Source: UBA7657 sp049653045 (lineage in GTDB: Bacteria; Pseudomonadota; Alphaproteobacteria; Micavibrionales; Micavibrionaceae). Taken from it: a stretch of DNA of 9,245 bases. The stretch is taken from positions 1-9,245 of the forward strand of contig JBASFN010000088.1 in assembly GCA_049653045.1 (NCBI GenBank), read 5' to 3'. The position numbers and the translations under genes were made by a program. Positions 1-6,954 of this stretch are shown in pieces. Below the pieces are notes generated by a model that did not search any database, was not told the origin of the DNA, and was given only the letters and a program-made list of their open reading frames with translations. Positions within the stretch are counted from its first letter, which is position 1. Every line of letters begins with the position of its first letter.

Positions 1-40
1 AACGAAGCCATTTTTGGACAGCTCAAAAAAGTGCTAAGAT

Positions 41-60
41 AAAAGCCGTTATGGCTTTTT
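41..60. terminator. Terminator-like hairpin overlapping the start of the first gene
   Basis: AAAAGCC at 41-47 pairs perfectly with GGCTTTT at 53-59 around the 5-nt loop GTTAT, and the right arm runs into a short T tract ending at 60. This has the form of a small intrinsic terminator that could work in either direction, probably ending transcription of a gene lying to the left of the window. The stem is only 7 bp with three G/C pairs, so it is weak. The odd point is that the ATG at 51-53 of the next gene lies in the loop and right arm. It could instead be a start-codon hairpin in that gene's mRNA. Confidence 0.4.
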
Positions 61-782
61 CTATACATTTTTTCGTATTGCTATGCGGGGCGGTCATCAC
101 CTTCGCGCCCCTTGCCTTGGCCGAAGAACTTCCCCCTCTAGAAGATTACCAGCCGCCGCCTTTACTGTTCGATGGCCACGGTGAAAAACAAAAAACAGAC
201 CCGTTTCTGACTACAAACGACCTTAAAATCGATCCTGCGCCACTCGGGAAAAAACAGCTCGAGCAAAAACAAATTGTCCATATCCCTGCGCCGCCCAAAA
301 AACCAATCGCGCCGGCCAGAATCAAAGCAAAGACAAAAAAGCCTGCCGCCCCGGCCAAACAAGCAAAAAAGAAACCCACATCCCCAAAACCTGCCCCTTT
401 AGCAGAAAACGCCGCGCTCAATCTCGTCACACCGTCGGCGCAAGATGTCCTCGCCAGCATTACCGGGATAAAGACCGCCTCCACGCACAACGATGTCATT
501 ACCCTTGAATTTTTATCCTCGGAGACCATTTTAAACGTGGCGATGAAAAAACGCCTCCTCGCCGATTTCGTCCCGGCCTTTAAAAAGGACAAAACGCTGA
601 AGGCGGAGATCAAGCCCTACGCCTCATCGCTACTGGCAACGGCGCGGGCGGCAGAAATTTTTGATTTCCTATCTGCTGCGGGAATTGAGGAATCACGCAT
701 CGACATCATACCTGCGGAGACGGTTGCAGATGATTCACTCAGAGACAGGATATATATCGTCCGCTCAAAGATTCCCAATTAA
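51..782 (+). CDS. Secreted protein with Pro/Lys-rich linker and degenerate OmpA-like C-terminal domain
   Basis: This 243-residue protein has no name I recognise. Residues 1-24 look like a Sec signal peptide: a hydrophobic run followed by LALA before EE at 25-26. Residues 27-75 are Pro- and charge-rich. Residues 78-117 are a Pro/Ala/Lys-rich stretch (PPKKP, KTKKPAAPAK, KKKPTSPKPAP) resembling the periplasm-spanning linkers of TonB/TolA-type proteins. Residues about 149-238 follow the pattern of an OmpA C-terminal domain: a strand ITLEF, a helix, IKPYAS, a helix ATARAAEIFDFL, then AAGIEESRIDII and a final DRIYIV. R199 sits where OmpA-like domains carry their peptidoglycan-binding Arg, but the partner Asp of the usual GHTD-type loop is not present, so peptidoglycan binding is uncertain. 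The ATG at 51 has no clear Shine-Dalgarno sequence and lies in a hairpin; it is chosen because it gives a full signal peptide. Its stop overlaps that of the convergent lipoprotein gene. The periplasmic location is fairly secure; the function is unknown. Confidence 0.75.
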   Translation: MAFSIHFFVLLCGAVITFAPLALAEELPPLEDYQPPPLLFDGHGEKQKTDPFLTTNDLKIDPAPLGKKQLEQKQIVHIPAPPKKPIAPARIKAKTKKPAAPAKQAKKKPTSPKPAPLAENAALNLVTPSAQDVLASITGIKTASTHNDVITLEFLSSETILNVAMKKRLLADFVPAFKKDKTLKAEIKPYASSLLATARAAEIFDFLSAAGIEESRIDIIPAETVADDSLRDRIYIVRSKIPN

Positions 783-1090
783 TACGCGTACTCAGGGTGG
801 CCTTTATTTTCCAGGTCTGTTGCACAATCGCCCCACATATCATCAAACCTTTCTTGCTCTTCCTCTTTAATTTCTTCCGGATTGCGGGTCATGCCGTTTA
901 TATGATGTGGCACTTTTGCTTTTTCAGCCTCAATACGCGCCAGTAACTGTTCTTGCCCTCCAAAACACGCGTTTATTTTTTTATCTTTATCTGGATCTTC
1001 GTGGTTTGATGGACATCCCTGAAGCAGCCCGCTCATCACCACCACTGAAATCACCGAAAAAATTCCCTTCAGATTTTCTGTGTTACGCAT
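779..1090 (-). CDS. Small predicted lipoprotein of unknown function
   Basis: This is a 103-residue protein on the minus strand. Residues 1-25 form a signal peptide with a basic/polar start, a hydrophobic core (IFSVISVVVM) and a plausible lipobox LLQGC, making C26 the likely lipidated cysteine. Residue +2 is Pro rather than Asp, so by the enterobacterial +2 rule it would go to the outer membrane, although that rule may not apply here. The mature part is short, highly charged and mostly helical (EEIKEEEQERFDD), with two further cysteines, C42 and C89, that could form a disulfide. A GGGAG ribosome site lies 9 nt before the ATG (complement of 1100-1104), which supports the start. It is divergent from the DsbA-like gene and convergent with the first gene, sharing TTAA at 779-782 for both stops. 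I do not recognise a family. Confidence 0.7.
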   Translation of the reverse strand: MRNTENLKGIFSVISVVVMSGLLQGCPSNHEDPDKDKKINACFGGQEQLLARIEAEKAKVPHHINGMTRNPEEIKEEEQERFDDMWGDCATDLENKGHPEYAY

Positions 1091-1224
1091 AAGTGTATTC
1101 TCCCAAGAACATTAAAATCAGGCATATACTATTAAATTATGAAAATGCGCGCAAGTGTTTTTGCATAAAAATACTTCTATTATTAAAACCTCGTGGATAG
1201 ACGCGATGTTTGCGCTCTAAAACA

Positions 1225-1251
1225 TTGACAAATCGCCTGGTAATGTAGAAT
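1225..1251 (+). promoter_or_regulatory. Candidate sigma-70-type promoter for the dsb-smc-atp operon
   Basis: A perfect -35 hexamer TTGACA lies at 1225-1230 and TAGAAT (five of six matches to TATAAT) at 1246-1251. The spacer is 15 bp, shorter than the usual 16-18, which lowers confidence. Transcription from here would give a leader of roughly 70 nt before the DsbA-like start codon. It is the best promoter match on the + strand in this intergenic region and could drive all seven downstream genes, since no later gap before atpF is large enough to hold an obvious promoter except the 47 nt before atpE. Confidence 0.4.
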
Positions 1252-1314
1252 TTGATCCCATCGCATTTTCCCATATTGACGCTGACCGCGCTTTACGGGC
1301 ATGTAAGGCCAATC

Positions 1315-1321
1315 AAAAGGA
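1315..1321 (+). promoter_or_regulatory. Strong ribosome binding site of the DsbA-like gene
   Basis: AAAAGGA ends 7 nt before the ATG at 1329. This good Shine-Dalgarno match at ideal spacing fixes the start codon, and it is one of the few clear ribosome sites in the window. Confidence 0.7.
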
Positions 1322-1328
1322 AACGACC

Positions 1329-2330
1329 ATGACTGACAAAGAAACAAAACCCGCCGCAAAAAAGAACGCTTTACTGTTTCCGGCCATTGCTGCTGTCGGG
1401 CTTTTGGCTCTGGGATCGGCGATGTTTATCTCCAAAGCTCCAACAGAAACACCTGCGGTTTCCGAAGAAGCCCCCGCGGAACAAACGGCGACGACGGGCG
1501 AACAACCCGCCGATGCAACGGCAACGGCGGCATCTACTGTCACTATCGATGTCAACGCCGCCCTCAGCGACCGCATTCTCGGCAGCACCTCGGCTCCCGT
1601 TCGGATCAGCGAGCACGCCTCCCTCACCTGCAGTCATTGCGGCGCGTTTCACCGCGAAACCTTTGATAAGCTGAAAGCCGACTATATTGATACGGGCAAG
1701 GTCTATGTCGTGTTTTCCGACTTCCCCTTGAATGAGCCGGCGATCGATGCCACGATGGTTTCGCGCTGCCTGCCCGAAGATAAATATTTCGACTTCATTC
1801 ATATGCTGTTTCAAAAACAGGAAGACTGGGCTTACTCCAAGGAATACCGTACTTTCCTGAAAGACGAGTCCGCCAAGGTTGGCCTTGATGAAGCGCATTT
1901 CGATGCCTGCCTTGCCAATCAAGAGTTGAAAGACGGCATTGCCAACCGGATGAAGGGTATCCAGCAACAATGGAATATCAACTCCACGCCGAGTTTTGTT
2001 ATCAACAACAAAACGACCATCAACGGAGTCCTTCCTTATGAGGATCTGAAAAAAGCCATCGAAGCCGCTATGGGCACTGAGGCCACCGAAGCTCCTGCAT
2101 CGGAAACACCGCAAGCGGCTCCTGTTGCCGAGGAAGAAACCAAGGCTCCTGAAGCGGCCACAGAAGAACCCGCCGCTACCGAAGAAAAAGCCATGAAAGA
2201 CTCTGCGCCCGCCGATGCTCCTGCTGAAGCGGCAAAAGAGAGCGAAGCGGCTCCCGGCGGCATCCCCGGCGAAGTCGTGGACGAGGCCGTCGATAAAGCC
2301 GTCAAAATCATCGAGAAGAAGGCAGAATAG
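1329..2330 (+). CDS. Membrane-anchored DsbA-family thiol:disulfide oxidoreductase
   Basis: This 333-residue periplasmic thioredoxin-fold protein probably oxidises or shuffles disulfides in exported proteins. Residues 14-34 are one hydrophobic helix, an uncleaved anchor or signal sequence, after a Lys-rich cytosolic start. Residues 38-72 are an Ala/Thr/Glu/Pro-rich linker. The catalytic domain spans about 73-249, with the CxxC active site CSHC at 101-104 preceded by SLT, and the cis-proline region STPSFVINN with T220-P221. Two extra cysteines, C147 and C194, lie in the helical insertion, as in several alphaproteobacterial relatives. Residues 250-309 form an Ala/Glu/Pro-rich acidic tail containing the tandem ATEEPA/ATEEKA, and a last amphipathic helix follows at 313-333. 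The C-terminal tail is unusual: many family members end soon after the domain. Its place just before smc, 5 nt away, is a recurrent alphaproteobacterial arrangement (from memory). Family assignment is secure; whether it acts as oxidase or isomerase is not decidable here. Confidence 0.9.
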   Translation: MTDKETKPAAKKNALLFPAIAAVGLLALGSAMFISKAPTETPAVSEEAPAEQTATTGEQPADATATAASTVTIDVNAALSDRILGSTSAPVRISEHASLTCSHCGAFHRETFDKLKADYIDTGKVYVVFSDFPLNEPAIDATMVSRCLPEDKYFDFIHMLFQKQEDWAYSKEYRTFLKDESAKVGLDEAHFDACLANQELKDGIANRMKGIQQQWNINSTPSFVINNKTTINGVLPYEDLKKAIEAAMGTEATEAPASETPQAAPVAEEETKAPEAATEEPAATEEKAMKDSAPADAPAEAAKESEAAPGGIPGEVVDEAVDKAVKIIEKKAE

Positions 2331-2335
2331 CCACG

Positions 2336-5300
2336 ATGATTCAATTCAGCCGACTGCGTATTAACGGATTTAAATCCTTTGTCGAAAAGACAGAGCTGGA
2401 CATCGGCCCCGGTTTAACCGGGGTCGTTGGGCCGAACGGCTGCGGCAAATCCAATCTCGTCGAAGCCCTGCGCTGGGTGATGGGTGAAAACTCCGCCAAG
2501 CGTATGCGCGGCGGCGGCATGGAAGACGTTATCTTCAACGGCACATCCCAACGCTCGGCGCGCAACATCGCCGAAGTCTCCTTGCTTTTGAACAACAACA
2601 CGCGCAGTGCGCCCGCCGCCTATAATGGCAGCGACGAGGTGGAAGTTTTGCGCCGCATCGAGCGCGACCACGGTTCCAACTATAAAATCAACGGCAAGAA
2701 TGTCCGCGCCCGGGATGTTCAGATGCTCTTTGCCGACACGGTGACAGGCGCGAATTCCCCGGCGATGGTGTCGCAAGGACGCGTGGCGCAAATCATCAAC
2801 GCCAAACCCGTTGACCGCCGGATGATTTTAGAAGAATCCGCTGGAATTTCCGGTCTTTATGCCCGCCGTCACGAGGCCGAATTGCGCCTGCGCGCCGCCG
2901 ATGCCAACCTGATCCGGCTTCAAGATGTCTTGGGCGGCATGGAATCCCGCCTCGGCGACCTCAAACGCCAGGTGCGTCAGGCCACGCGCTATCGCAACGT
3001 CAACGCCCAAATCCGCCAGCTTGAACTCCTCCTCGCTTGGCTGGAATGGAAAGGGCTGGAGGGGCGGATTGAAACATGCCGCCGGAATTTTGAATCCGCC
3101 GAAAGCATGGTTGTCGAAAACCTCACCACTGTTACGCAACTGACCAAGACACAGAACACACAGGCCGAAGACCTTCCTGCCTTGCGTCAGGCAGAAGCCG
3201 AAGCCGCCGCCGCACTGCAAACCGTTCGCATCGCCCTGCAGCGCATCGAAGATGAAACCGCCCGCCACGACAAGGAAATGCAGGACTGCAAATCGCAGGG
3301 TGAACAGGTTGCCACCGATCTGTCCCATGAGAACAACGTCCTCGAAGAAAGCACACTGACGATTGAGCGGCTTGAAAAAGAGCAAGCCGACATCCTCGCG
3401 GTGCAGGACGGCGACTCCGGTAAGCTCGAAGAAAAAGAATCCATCCGCAACGATCTCGAACAAAAAGTCCGTGCGCTGGAGGAGCAATATTCCGCCCTCA
3501 TGCAAAGTGCCGCCGAAGCGCGGGCGCAGAAACAATCGCTGGAGCAGCAAATCGCACAGCACACATCCCGCATCGAAACCGTTACCGGACGCCGGGACAA
3601 AGCAGCCGAAGAACTCCGCCAGCTAGAGGCCGCACAGGACAGCACCAATTCCGGCGATGATATTGCCTCTAAAATAACCGACCTCGAATCCCGCTCCGAA
3701 CAGCTTAAGGAAGAAATTGAATTCTCCCGCGCTTTCGTTACGGCTTTGAAAGAAGAACTTCAGGAAGCCCGCGCCGAGCAGTCATCTGCTGAAAAGGAAA
3801 GCTCCGAATTCCGCGCCGAGATTTCCATGCTGGAAAACTTGCTCCGCGACGACAGCCACGGGCGATTTAAACCCGTCCTCGACCAGCTTGCCACCGATAC
3901 CGGCTTTGAAAAGGCCATTTCCCGCGCCCTTGGTGATGCCTTGCTTGCCTCGCTCGAAGACACAGCCCCGGCACGCTGGATGAAGCGCACAGGGTTACGC
4001 AACCTGCCCGCGCTGCCGTTTGGCGTTGCGCCGTTGCTGCCGTCCGTCAACGCGCCGATTGAATTGCACGCCGCCCTCAGCCAAATCGGTCTCGTGGAAA
4101 ACGAAGACGAGGGGAACAAACTAAAAGATTCCCTCGAACCCGGCCAAGCCCTTGTTTCAAAAGATGGGTTTTACTGGCGTTGGGATGGGTACTTCGTTCA
4201 GGCGCAGGCGTCTGATCGCAACGCGCTTTATCTGGAACAGAAAAACCGTTTCCGCGAACTGCAAAAACGCCGCCCAGCGATTGAAACCGCTCTTGCCGAA
4301 ACCATCGCCGATGTCAAAGCCGCCGAAGAAAAACTTTTCGAGATGGAAGGTAAGAGCCGCGAAGCCGAAGGCCAACTCCGCAAGACAGAATCTGACCTAA
4401 CCGCCGCCCGTCAGGAACAATCAAAACTCCGCGAGGCGCAAGTCCGGGTTGAGAGCGAGCGCACACGCTTGTCTGACCTCGTCCGCATTTCAAACGAGGA
4501 CATCCAGACCATTGAGGAAGTCATTAAATGGGATCGTGAACGCCTTGTCTCTTGTGAAAAATCCGCCGGGGACAGCAAGCAGGAGGACACAGAAAAAGTC
4601 CGCCAATCCCTGGTTGAAACGCGGGAAAGCTATCAATCCGCCGTCAGCGCGTTCGATATGTTCCAACAGCAGAAAAACAGCCGCAATGCGCGCCTGCACG
4701 CCATCGCTGATGAACGCATCAACACTCAGAACCGCTTGATCCGCTCCCGTGAGCGCATCAAGCAACTCGAAGAACGCCAGGCCTCCCTCAAAGAAAAACT
4801 TGAAACCCTGACGCGCCAACCCGCCGATTTCTCCGAGGACAAACAAAAAGCTCTCGGCAAAATTTCCGAATTAGAAGCCGTGCGCTCTCAGGTTGCCGAG
4901 CGGTTATCGACCGTGGAAACCGAAGTCTCCAACACCACCCGCGCCCTGAAGCAGGCCGAAAACGCCCTGTCTGAATGCCGCGAAGCCCGCGCCCATGCCA
5001 AGGCGACGCTGGAAGCCTTCATGGAGCAACAAACAACACTCGATCAACATATCCGCGAGCAATTTGAAATGCCGGCGACCGAGTTGATGCAGCACACGGC
5101 CATCGAGGCCAAAGACGAAAACGCCGACCTTGAGGACATCCGCACCCGCAAGGAAAAACTGATCCGCGAGCGTGAAAATATCGGGGCGGTCAACCTGCGC
5201 GCCGACGAAGAAGCCCAGACCCTTGAAAAAGAAGTCGGCGGATTACTGAAAGACCGCGACGATCTGGTGCAGGCGGTTGAGGAACTGCGCGGCGGGATCA

Positions 5301-5806
5301 ATAAAATCAACCGGGAAGCCAGAGACAGGCTTGTTGCCGCGTTTGAGCACGTCAATAATCACTTTCAACGCCTGTTCACCCAGTTATTCGGCGGTGGCAA
5401 GGCGCATCTCGCCCTGATTGATGCTGATGATCCCCTTGGCGCGGGCCTTGAAATCTATGCCCAGCCACCCGGAAAAACGCTTCAGTCCCTCTCCCTGTTA
5501 TCTGGCGGTGAACAGGCGCTTGCGTCCATCTCGCTTATTTTTGCGATGTTCCTGACCAACCCGTCGCCGATCTGCGTTCTCGACGAAATCGACGCGCCGC
5601 TTGATGACGCGAACGTTGACCGGGTCTGTACGTTACTTGAAGAAATCGCCGCACGCGGGGAAACACGCTTCCTCATTATCACGCACCACCGGATGACCAT
5701 GGCGCGGATGAACCGCCTCTATGGGGTCACCATGGCGGAAAAGGGCGTATCGCAACTGGTGTCCGTCGATCTCCAGCAATCCTTCGAGTTCCTCGAAGCG
5801 GCCTGA
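2336..5806 (+). CDS. smc: Chromosome segregation/condensation ATPase SMC
   Basis: The 1156-residue SMC protein forms the dimeric ATP-driven ring that organises and separates chromosomes, normally with ScpA and ScpB, which are not in this window. The N-terminal head has Walker A GPNGCGKSN at 32-40 and the Q-loop SQGRV with Q147. Long coiled coils run from about 165-500 and 640-1010, rich in Glu/Lys/Gln/Arg heptads. The hinge lies between, about 505-635, and contains VSKDGFYWRWDGYF. The C-terminal head has the ABC signature LSGGEQ at 1055-1060, Walker B ending VLDE with D1083 and E1084 (the catalytic Glu), and the D-loop APLDDANV. Length and hinge sequence match alphaproteobacterial SMCs; the Gly-Gly motifs typical of Bacillus-type hinges are missing. 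The ATG follows the upstream stop by 5 nt with only a weak AAGG 13 nt before it, so translation is probably coupled. All ATPase motifs are intact. Confidence 0.98.
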   Translation: MIQFSRLRINGFKSFVEKTELDIGPGLTGVVGPNGCGKSNLVEALRWVMGENSAKRMRGGGMEDVIFNGTSQRSARNIAEVSLLLNNNTRSAPAAYNGSDEVEVLRRIERDHGSNYKINGKNVRARDVQMLFADTVTGANSPAMVSQGRVAQIINAKPVDRRMILEESAGISGLYARRHEAELRLRAADANLIRLQDVLGGMESRLGDLKRQVRQATRYRNVNAQIRQLELLLAWLEWKGLEGRIETCRRNFESAESMVVENLTTVTQLTKTQNTQAEDLPALRQAEAEAAAALQTVRIALQRIEDETARHDKEMQDCKSQGEQVATDLSHENNVLEESTLTIERLEKEQADILAVQDGDSGKLEEKESIRNDLEQKVRALEEQYSALMQSAAEARAQKQSLEQQIAQHTSRIETVTGRRDKAAEELRQLEAAQDSTNSGDDIASKITDLESRSEQLKEEIEFSRAFVTALKEELQEARAEQSSAEKESSEFRAEISMLENLLRDDSHGRFKPVLDQLATDTGFEKAISRALGDALLASLEDTAPARWMKRTGLRNLPALPFGVAPLLPSVNAPIELHAALSQIGLVENEDEGNKLKDSLEPGQALVSKDGFYWRWDGYFVQAQASDRNALYLEQKNRFRELQKRRPAIETALAETIADVKAAEEKLFEMEGKSREAEGQLRKTESDLTAARQEQSKLREAQVRVESERTRLSDLVRISNEDIQTIEEVIKWDRERLVSCEKSAGDSKQEDTEKVRQSLVETRESYQSAVSAFDMFQQQKNSRNARLHAIADERINTQNRLIRSRERIKQLEERQASLKEKLETLTRQPADFSEDKQKALGKISELEAVRSQVAERLSTVETEVSNTTRALKQAENALSECREARAHAKATLEAFMEQQTTLDQHIREQFEMPATELMQHTAIEAKDENADLEDIRTRKEKLIRERENIGAVNLRADEEAQTLEKEVGGLLKDRDDLVQAVEELRGGINKINREARDRLVAAFEHVNNHFQRLFTQLFGGGKAHLALIDADDPLGAGLEIYAQPPGKTLQSLSLLSGGEQALASISLIFAMFLTNPSPICVLDEIDAPLDDANVDRVCTLLEEIAARGETRFLIITHHRMTMARMNRLYGVTMAEKGVSQLVSVDLQQSFEFLEAA

Positions 5807-5810
5807 TTTT

Positions 5811-6140
5811 ATGGACGACGACCTCGAAACCCTCGATAAAAAGCTTGCCGAAGCCGAGAAGAAATACGCGCCCCCTGAAAAAAAGCCTGAGAATAACGGC
5901 CTGCGTGTCGGGGCGGAACTGGTTGGCCCCATCCTTGCCGGAACCTTTATTGGCTGGTTTATCGACGACAAGGCCGGGACAAAGCCCTTTTTCCTGATTT
6001 CCTTTTTTTTACTAGGGGTTATGACCGGTTTTTTCAATATCTGGCGCACAATGCAGGGATTGGATGGAAATGTTGGATATTCCGGGTTGCAAAGGACGGA
6101 AAAAAAAGCTAAAACCCCCGCAGACGAGCAAGAATCATAG
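5811..6140 (+). CDS. atpI: ATP synthase assembly protein I (AtpI/AtpZ family)
   Basis: This is a 109-residue small membrane protein. Residues 1-29 are charged and cytosolic. Two transmembrane helices follow, about 33-51 and 60-77, separated by IDDKAGTKP. The pattern of GLRVGAEL, a Pro-Ile-Leu-Ala-Gly stretch, IDDKAGTKPF and then GFFNIWR is characteristic of AtpI/AtpZ proteins. In other bacteria these help assemble the c-ring, and AtpZ-type members have been linked to divalent cation handling. The reading frame is open back to an ATG at 5721, but that would overlap smc by 86 nt. I chose the ATG at 5811, which begins just 4 nt after the smc stop and gives the normal family length. There is no strong Shine-Dalgarno sequence, which suggests coupling to smc translation. 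It heads the Fo gene set, as usual in Alphaproteobacteria. Confidence 0.9.
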   Translation: MDDDLETLDKKLAEAEKKYAPPEKKPENNGLRVGAELVGPILAGTFIGWFIDDKAGTKPFFLISFFLLGVMTGFFNIWRTMQGLDGNVGYSGLQRTEKKAKTPADEQES

Positions 6141-6157
6141 CGTATTGAACAGGGAAA

Positions 6158-6907
6158 ATGTCCGATCCTATCCATCAGTTTGTTATCGAACCCCGTATCC
6201 CCCTTGAAATCGGCGGCATTGATCTATCGTTCACCAATTCATCCTTGTGGATGGCGATTGCGTTGGTGACATCGACAACCCTCCTGACACTGGCCACATC
6301 GAAAAATCAAATGATTCCTGGCCGGGCGCAGGTCGCCGCCGAAATGATCTACGGCTTTATCGCCAACATGGTGCGGGAAAATCTTGGCCCCCGCGGGCAA
6401 GAATATTTCCCCCTGATTTTCACCCTGTTCATGCTGGTTTTGACCGGAAACATGCTGGGGATGCTTCCCTATTCCTTTACCTACACCAGCCACCTGATTG
6501 TGACCGGGGCTTTGGCGCTCGTTATTTTCCTGACCGTAATGGTTATCGGTATCGCCCGTCACGGGACGCATTTCTTTGACCTGTTCGTTCCGCCGGGCGT
6601 TCCGGCGTGGCTTTTGCCCTTGATCCTGCCGATAGAAATTCTCTCCTTCCTCGTGCGCCCAATTACGTTGGCGATGCGTTTGTTCGCCAACATGATGGCG
6701 GGGCACTTGATCCTGAAGGTCTTTGCGGGCTTTAGCGTTGCCATGCTGACCTCTTTTGGGGTCGCCGGATTTTTCATGGCCTTGCTGCCGGCCGGATTCA
6801 ACGTGATCCTTATTTCTTTTGAGTTTCTTGTGGCGTTTCTTCAGGCCTACGTCTTTTCGATACTGGCCTGTATCTATCTAAAGGATACGATTGAAATTGC
6901 TCACTAG
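6158..6907 (+). CDS. atpB: F-type ATP synthase subunit a
   Basis: This 249-residue integral membrane subunit of Fo provides the half-channels for protons and faces the c-ring. Five to six hydrophobic segments are visible, at about 30-47, 84-105, 111-132, 148-168, 183-210 and 213-240. The hallmark ITLAMRLFANMMAGH occupies 169-183, with R174 equivalent to the essential E. coli Arg210. N-terminal PIHQFVIEP and the run GNMLGMLPYSFTYTSH at 97-112 are also typical. Length matches alphaproteobacterial family members. The ATG at 6158 has AGGGA only 2 nt upstream, closer than ideal, but no alternative start fits the conserved N-terminus. It begins 17 nt after atpI. No key residue is missing. Confidence 0.97.
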   Translation: MSDPIHQFVIEPRIPLEIGGIDLSFTNSSLWMAIALVTSTTLLTLATSKNQMIPGRAQVAAEMIYGFIANMVRENLGPRGQEYFPLIFTLFMLVLTGNMLGMLPYSFTYTSHLIVTGALALVIFLTVMVIGIARHGTHFFDLFVPPGVPAWLLPLILPIEILSFLVRPITLAMRLFANMMAGHLILKVFAGFSVAMLTSFGVAGFFMALLPAGFNVILISFEFLVAFLQAYVFSILACIYLKDTIEIAH

Positions 6908-6908
6908 A

Positions 6909-6950
6909 ATGAATGGTTTTAACTTAATTAAACTCTATGAAAGGAACTAA
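6909..6950 (+). other. Possible 13-codon leader ORF in the atpB-atpE gap
   Basis: An ATG one base after the atpB stop opens a 13-codon frame (MNGFNLIKLYERN) that runs over the atpE Shine-Dalgarno sequence and stops at 6948-6950, 4 nt before the atpE ATG. Ribosomes leaving atpB could restart here and be delivered to atpE. No ribosome site of its own is visible, and such short frames arise by chance in AT-rich DNA. I list it only because it fills the otherwise empty gap and ends so close to the next start. Confidence 0.2.
6916..6945 (+). promoter_or_regulatory. A/U-rich translation initiation region of atpE
   Basis: The 47-nt gap before atpE is the largest inside the operon. It contains a run of T and A (GGTTTTAACTTAATTAAAC) followed by AAAGGA at 6940-6945, which ends 9 nt before the ATG at 6955. 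E. coli atpE is known to have a U-rich enhancer, also containing UUUUAACU, upstream of its ribosome site, which raises synthesis of the c subunit above that of its neighbours. The resemblance suggests the same role here. The AAAGGA also decides between the two in-frame ATGs, because the one at 6937 has no ribosome site. Confidence 0.55.
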
Positions 6951-6954
6951 AACA

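Larger units (their letters stand above)
1091..1328. promoter_or_regulatory. AT-rich divergent intergenic region
   Basis: This 238-bp stretch separates the leftward lipoprotein gene from the rightward operon and must hold promoters for both. It is clearly richer in A/T than the coding sequence, especially 1108-1200. For the leftward gene a weak candidate on the minus strand is TTGCGC (complement of 1149-1154), 17 bp, then TAGTAT (complement of 1126-1131). The rightward candidate is listed separately. I see no gene, tRNA or strong hairpin here, and no CtrA-type TTAA-N7-TTAA pair. Confidence 0.55.

Noticed and set aside
1139..1168. Short frame MKMRASVFA in the divergent intergenic region
   Set aside because: It has nine codons, no ribosome site and lies in AT-rich DNA; chance occurrence.
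1371..2114. Long minus-strand open frame of 247 aa opposite the DsbA-like gene
   Set aside because: It is a shadow of GC-rich codon use: Cys/Arg/Gly-rich, no ribosome site or family resemblance, and antisense to a gene with clear motifs.
2414..3648. Several minus-strand open frames of 125-244 aa opposite smc
   Set aside because: They are all antisense to an intact, well-conserved smc reading frame, with low-complexity composition typical of shadow frames.
3846..4260. SMC hinge lacking the usual Gly-Gly motifs, considered as a sign of a divergent SMC-like protein or a damaged hinge
   Set aside because: The hinge segment with VSKDGFYWRWDGYF matches what I recall of ordinary alphaproteobacterial SMCs, and total length is normal.
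5721..5810. Upstream start for atpI at 5721, overlapping smc
   Set aside because: It would add 30 residues encoded in the smc ATPase head region, exceed the usual family length, and have no ribosome site; the ATG at 5811 fits better.
6919..6931. CtrA-like site from clustered TTAA motifs before atpE
   Set aside because: The spacing between TTAA elements is 1 or 5 nt, not the 7 nt of the CtrA consensus; an AT-rich translational leader explains it better.
6937..6954. Upstream start for atpE giving MKGTKT
   Set aside because: There is no ribosome site before 6937, and the AAAGGA that begins within this stretch is correctly spaced for the ATG at 6955. It is kept only as a possible minor start.
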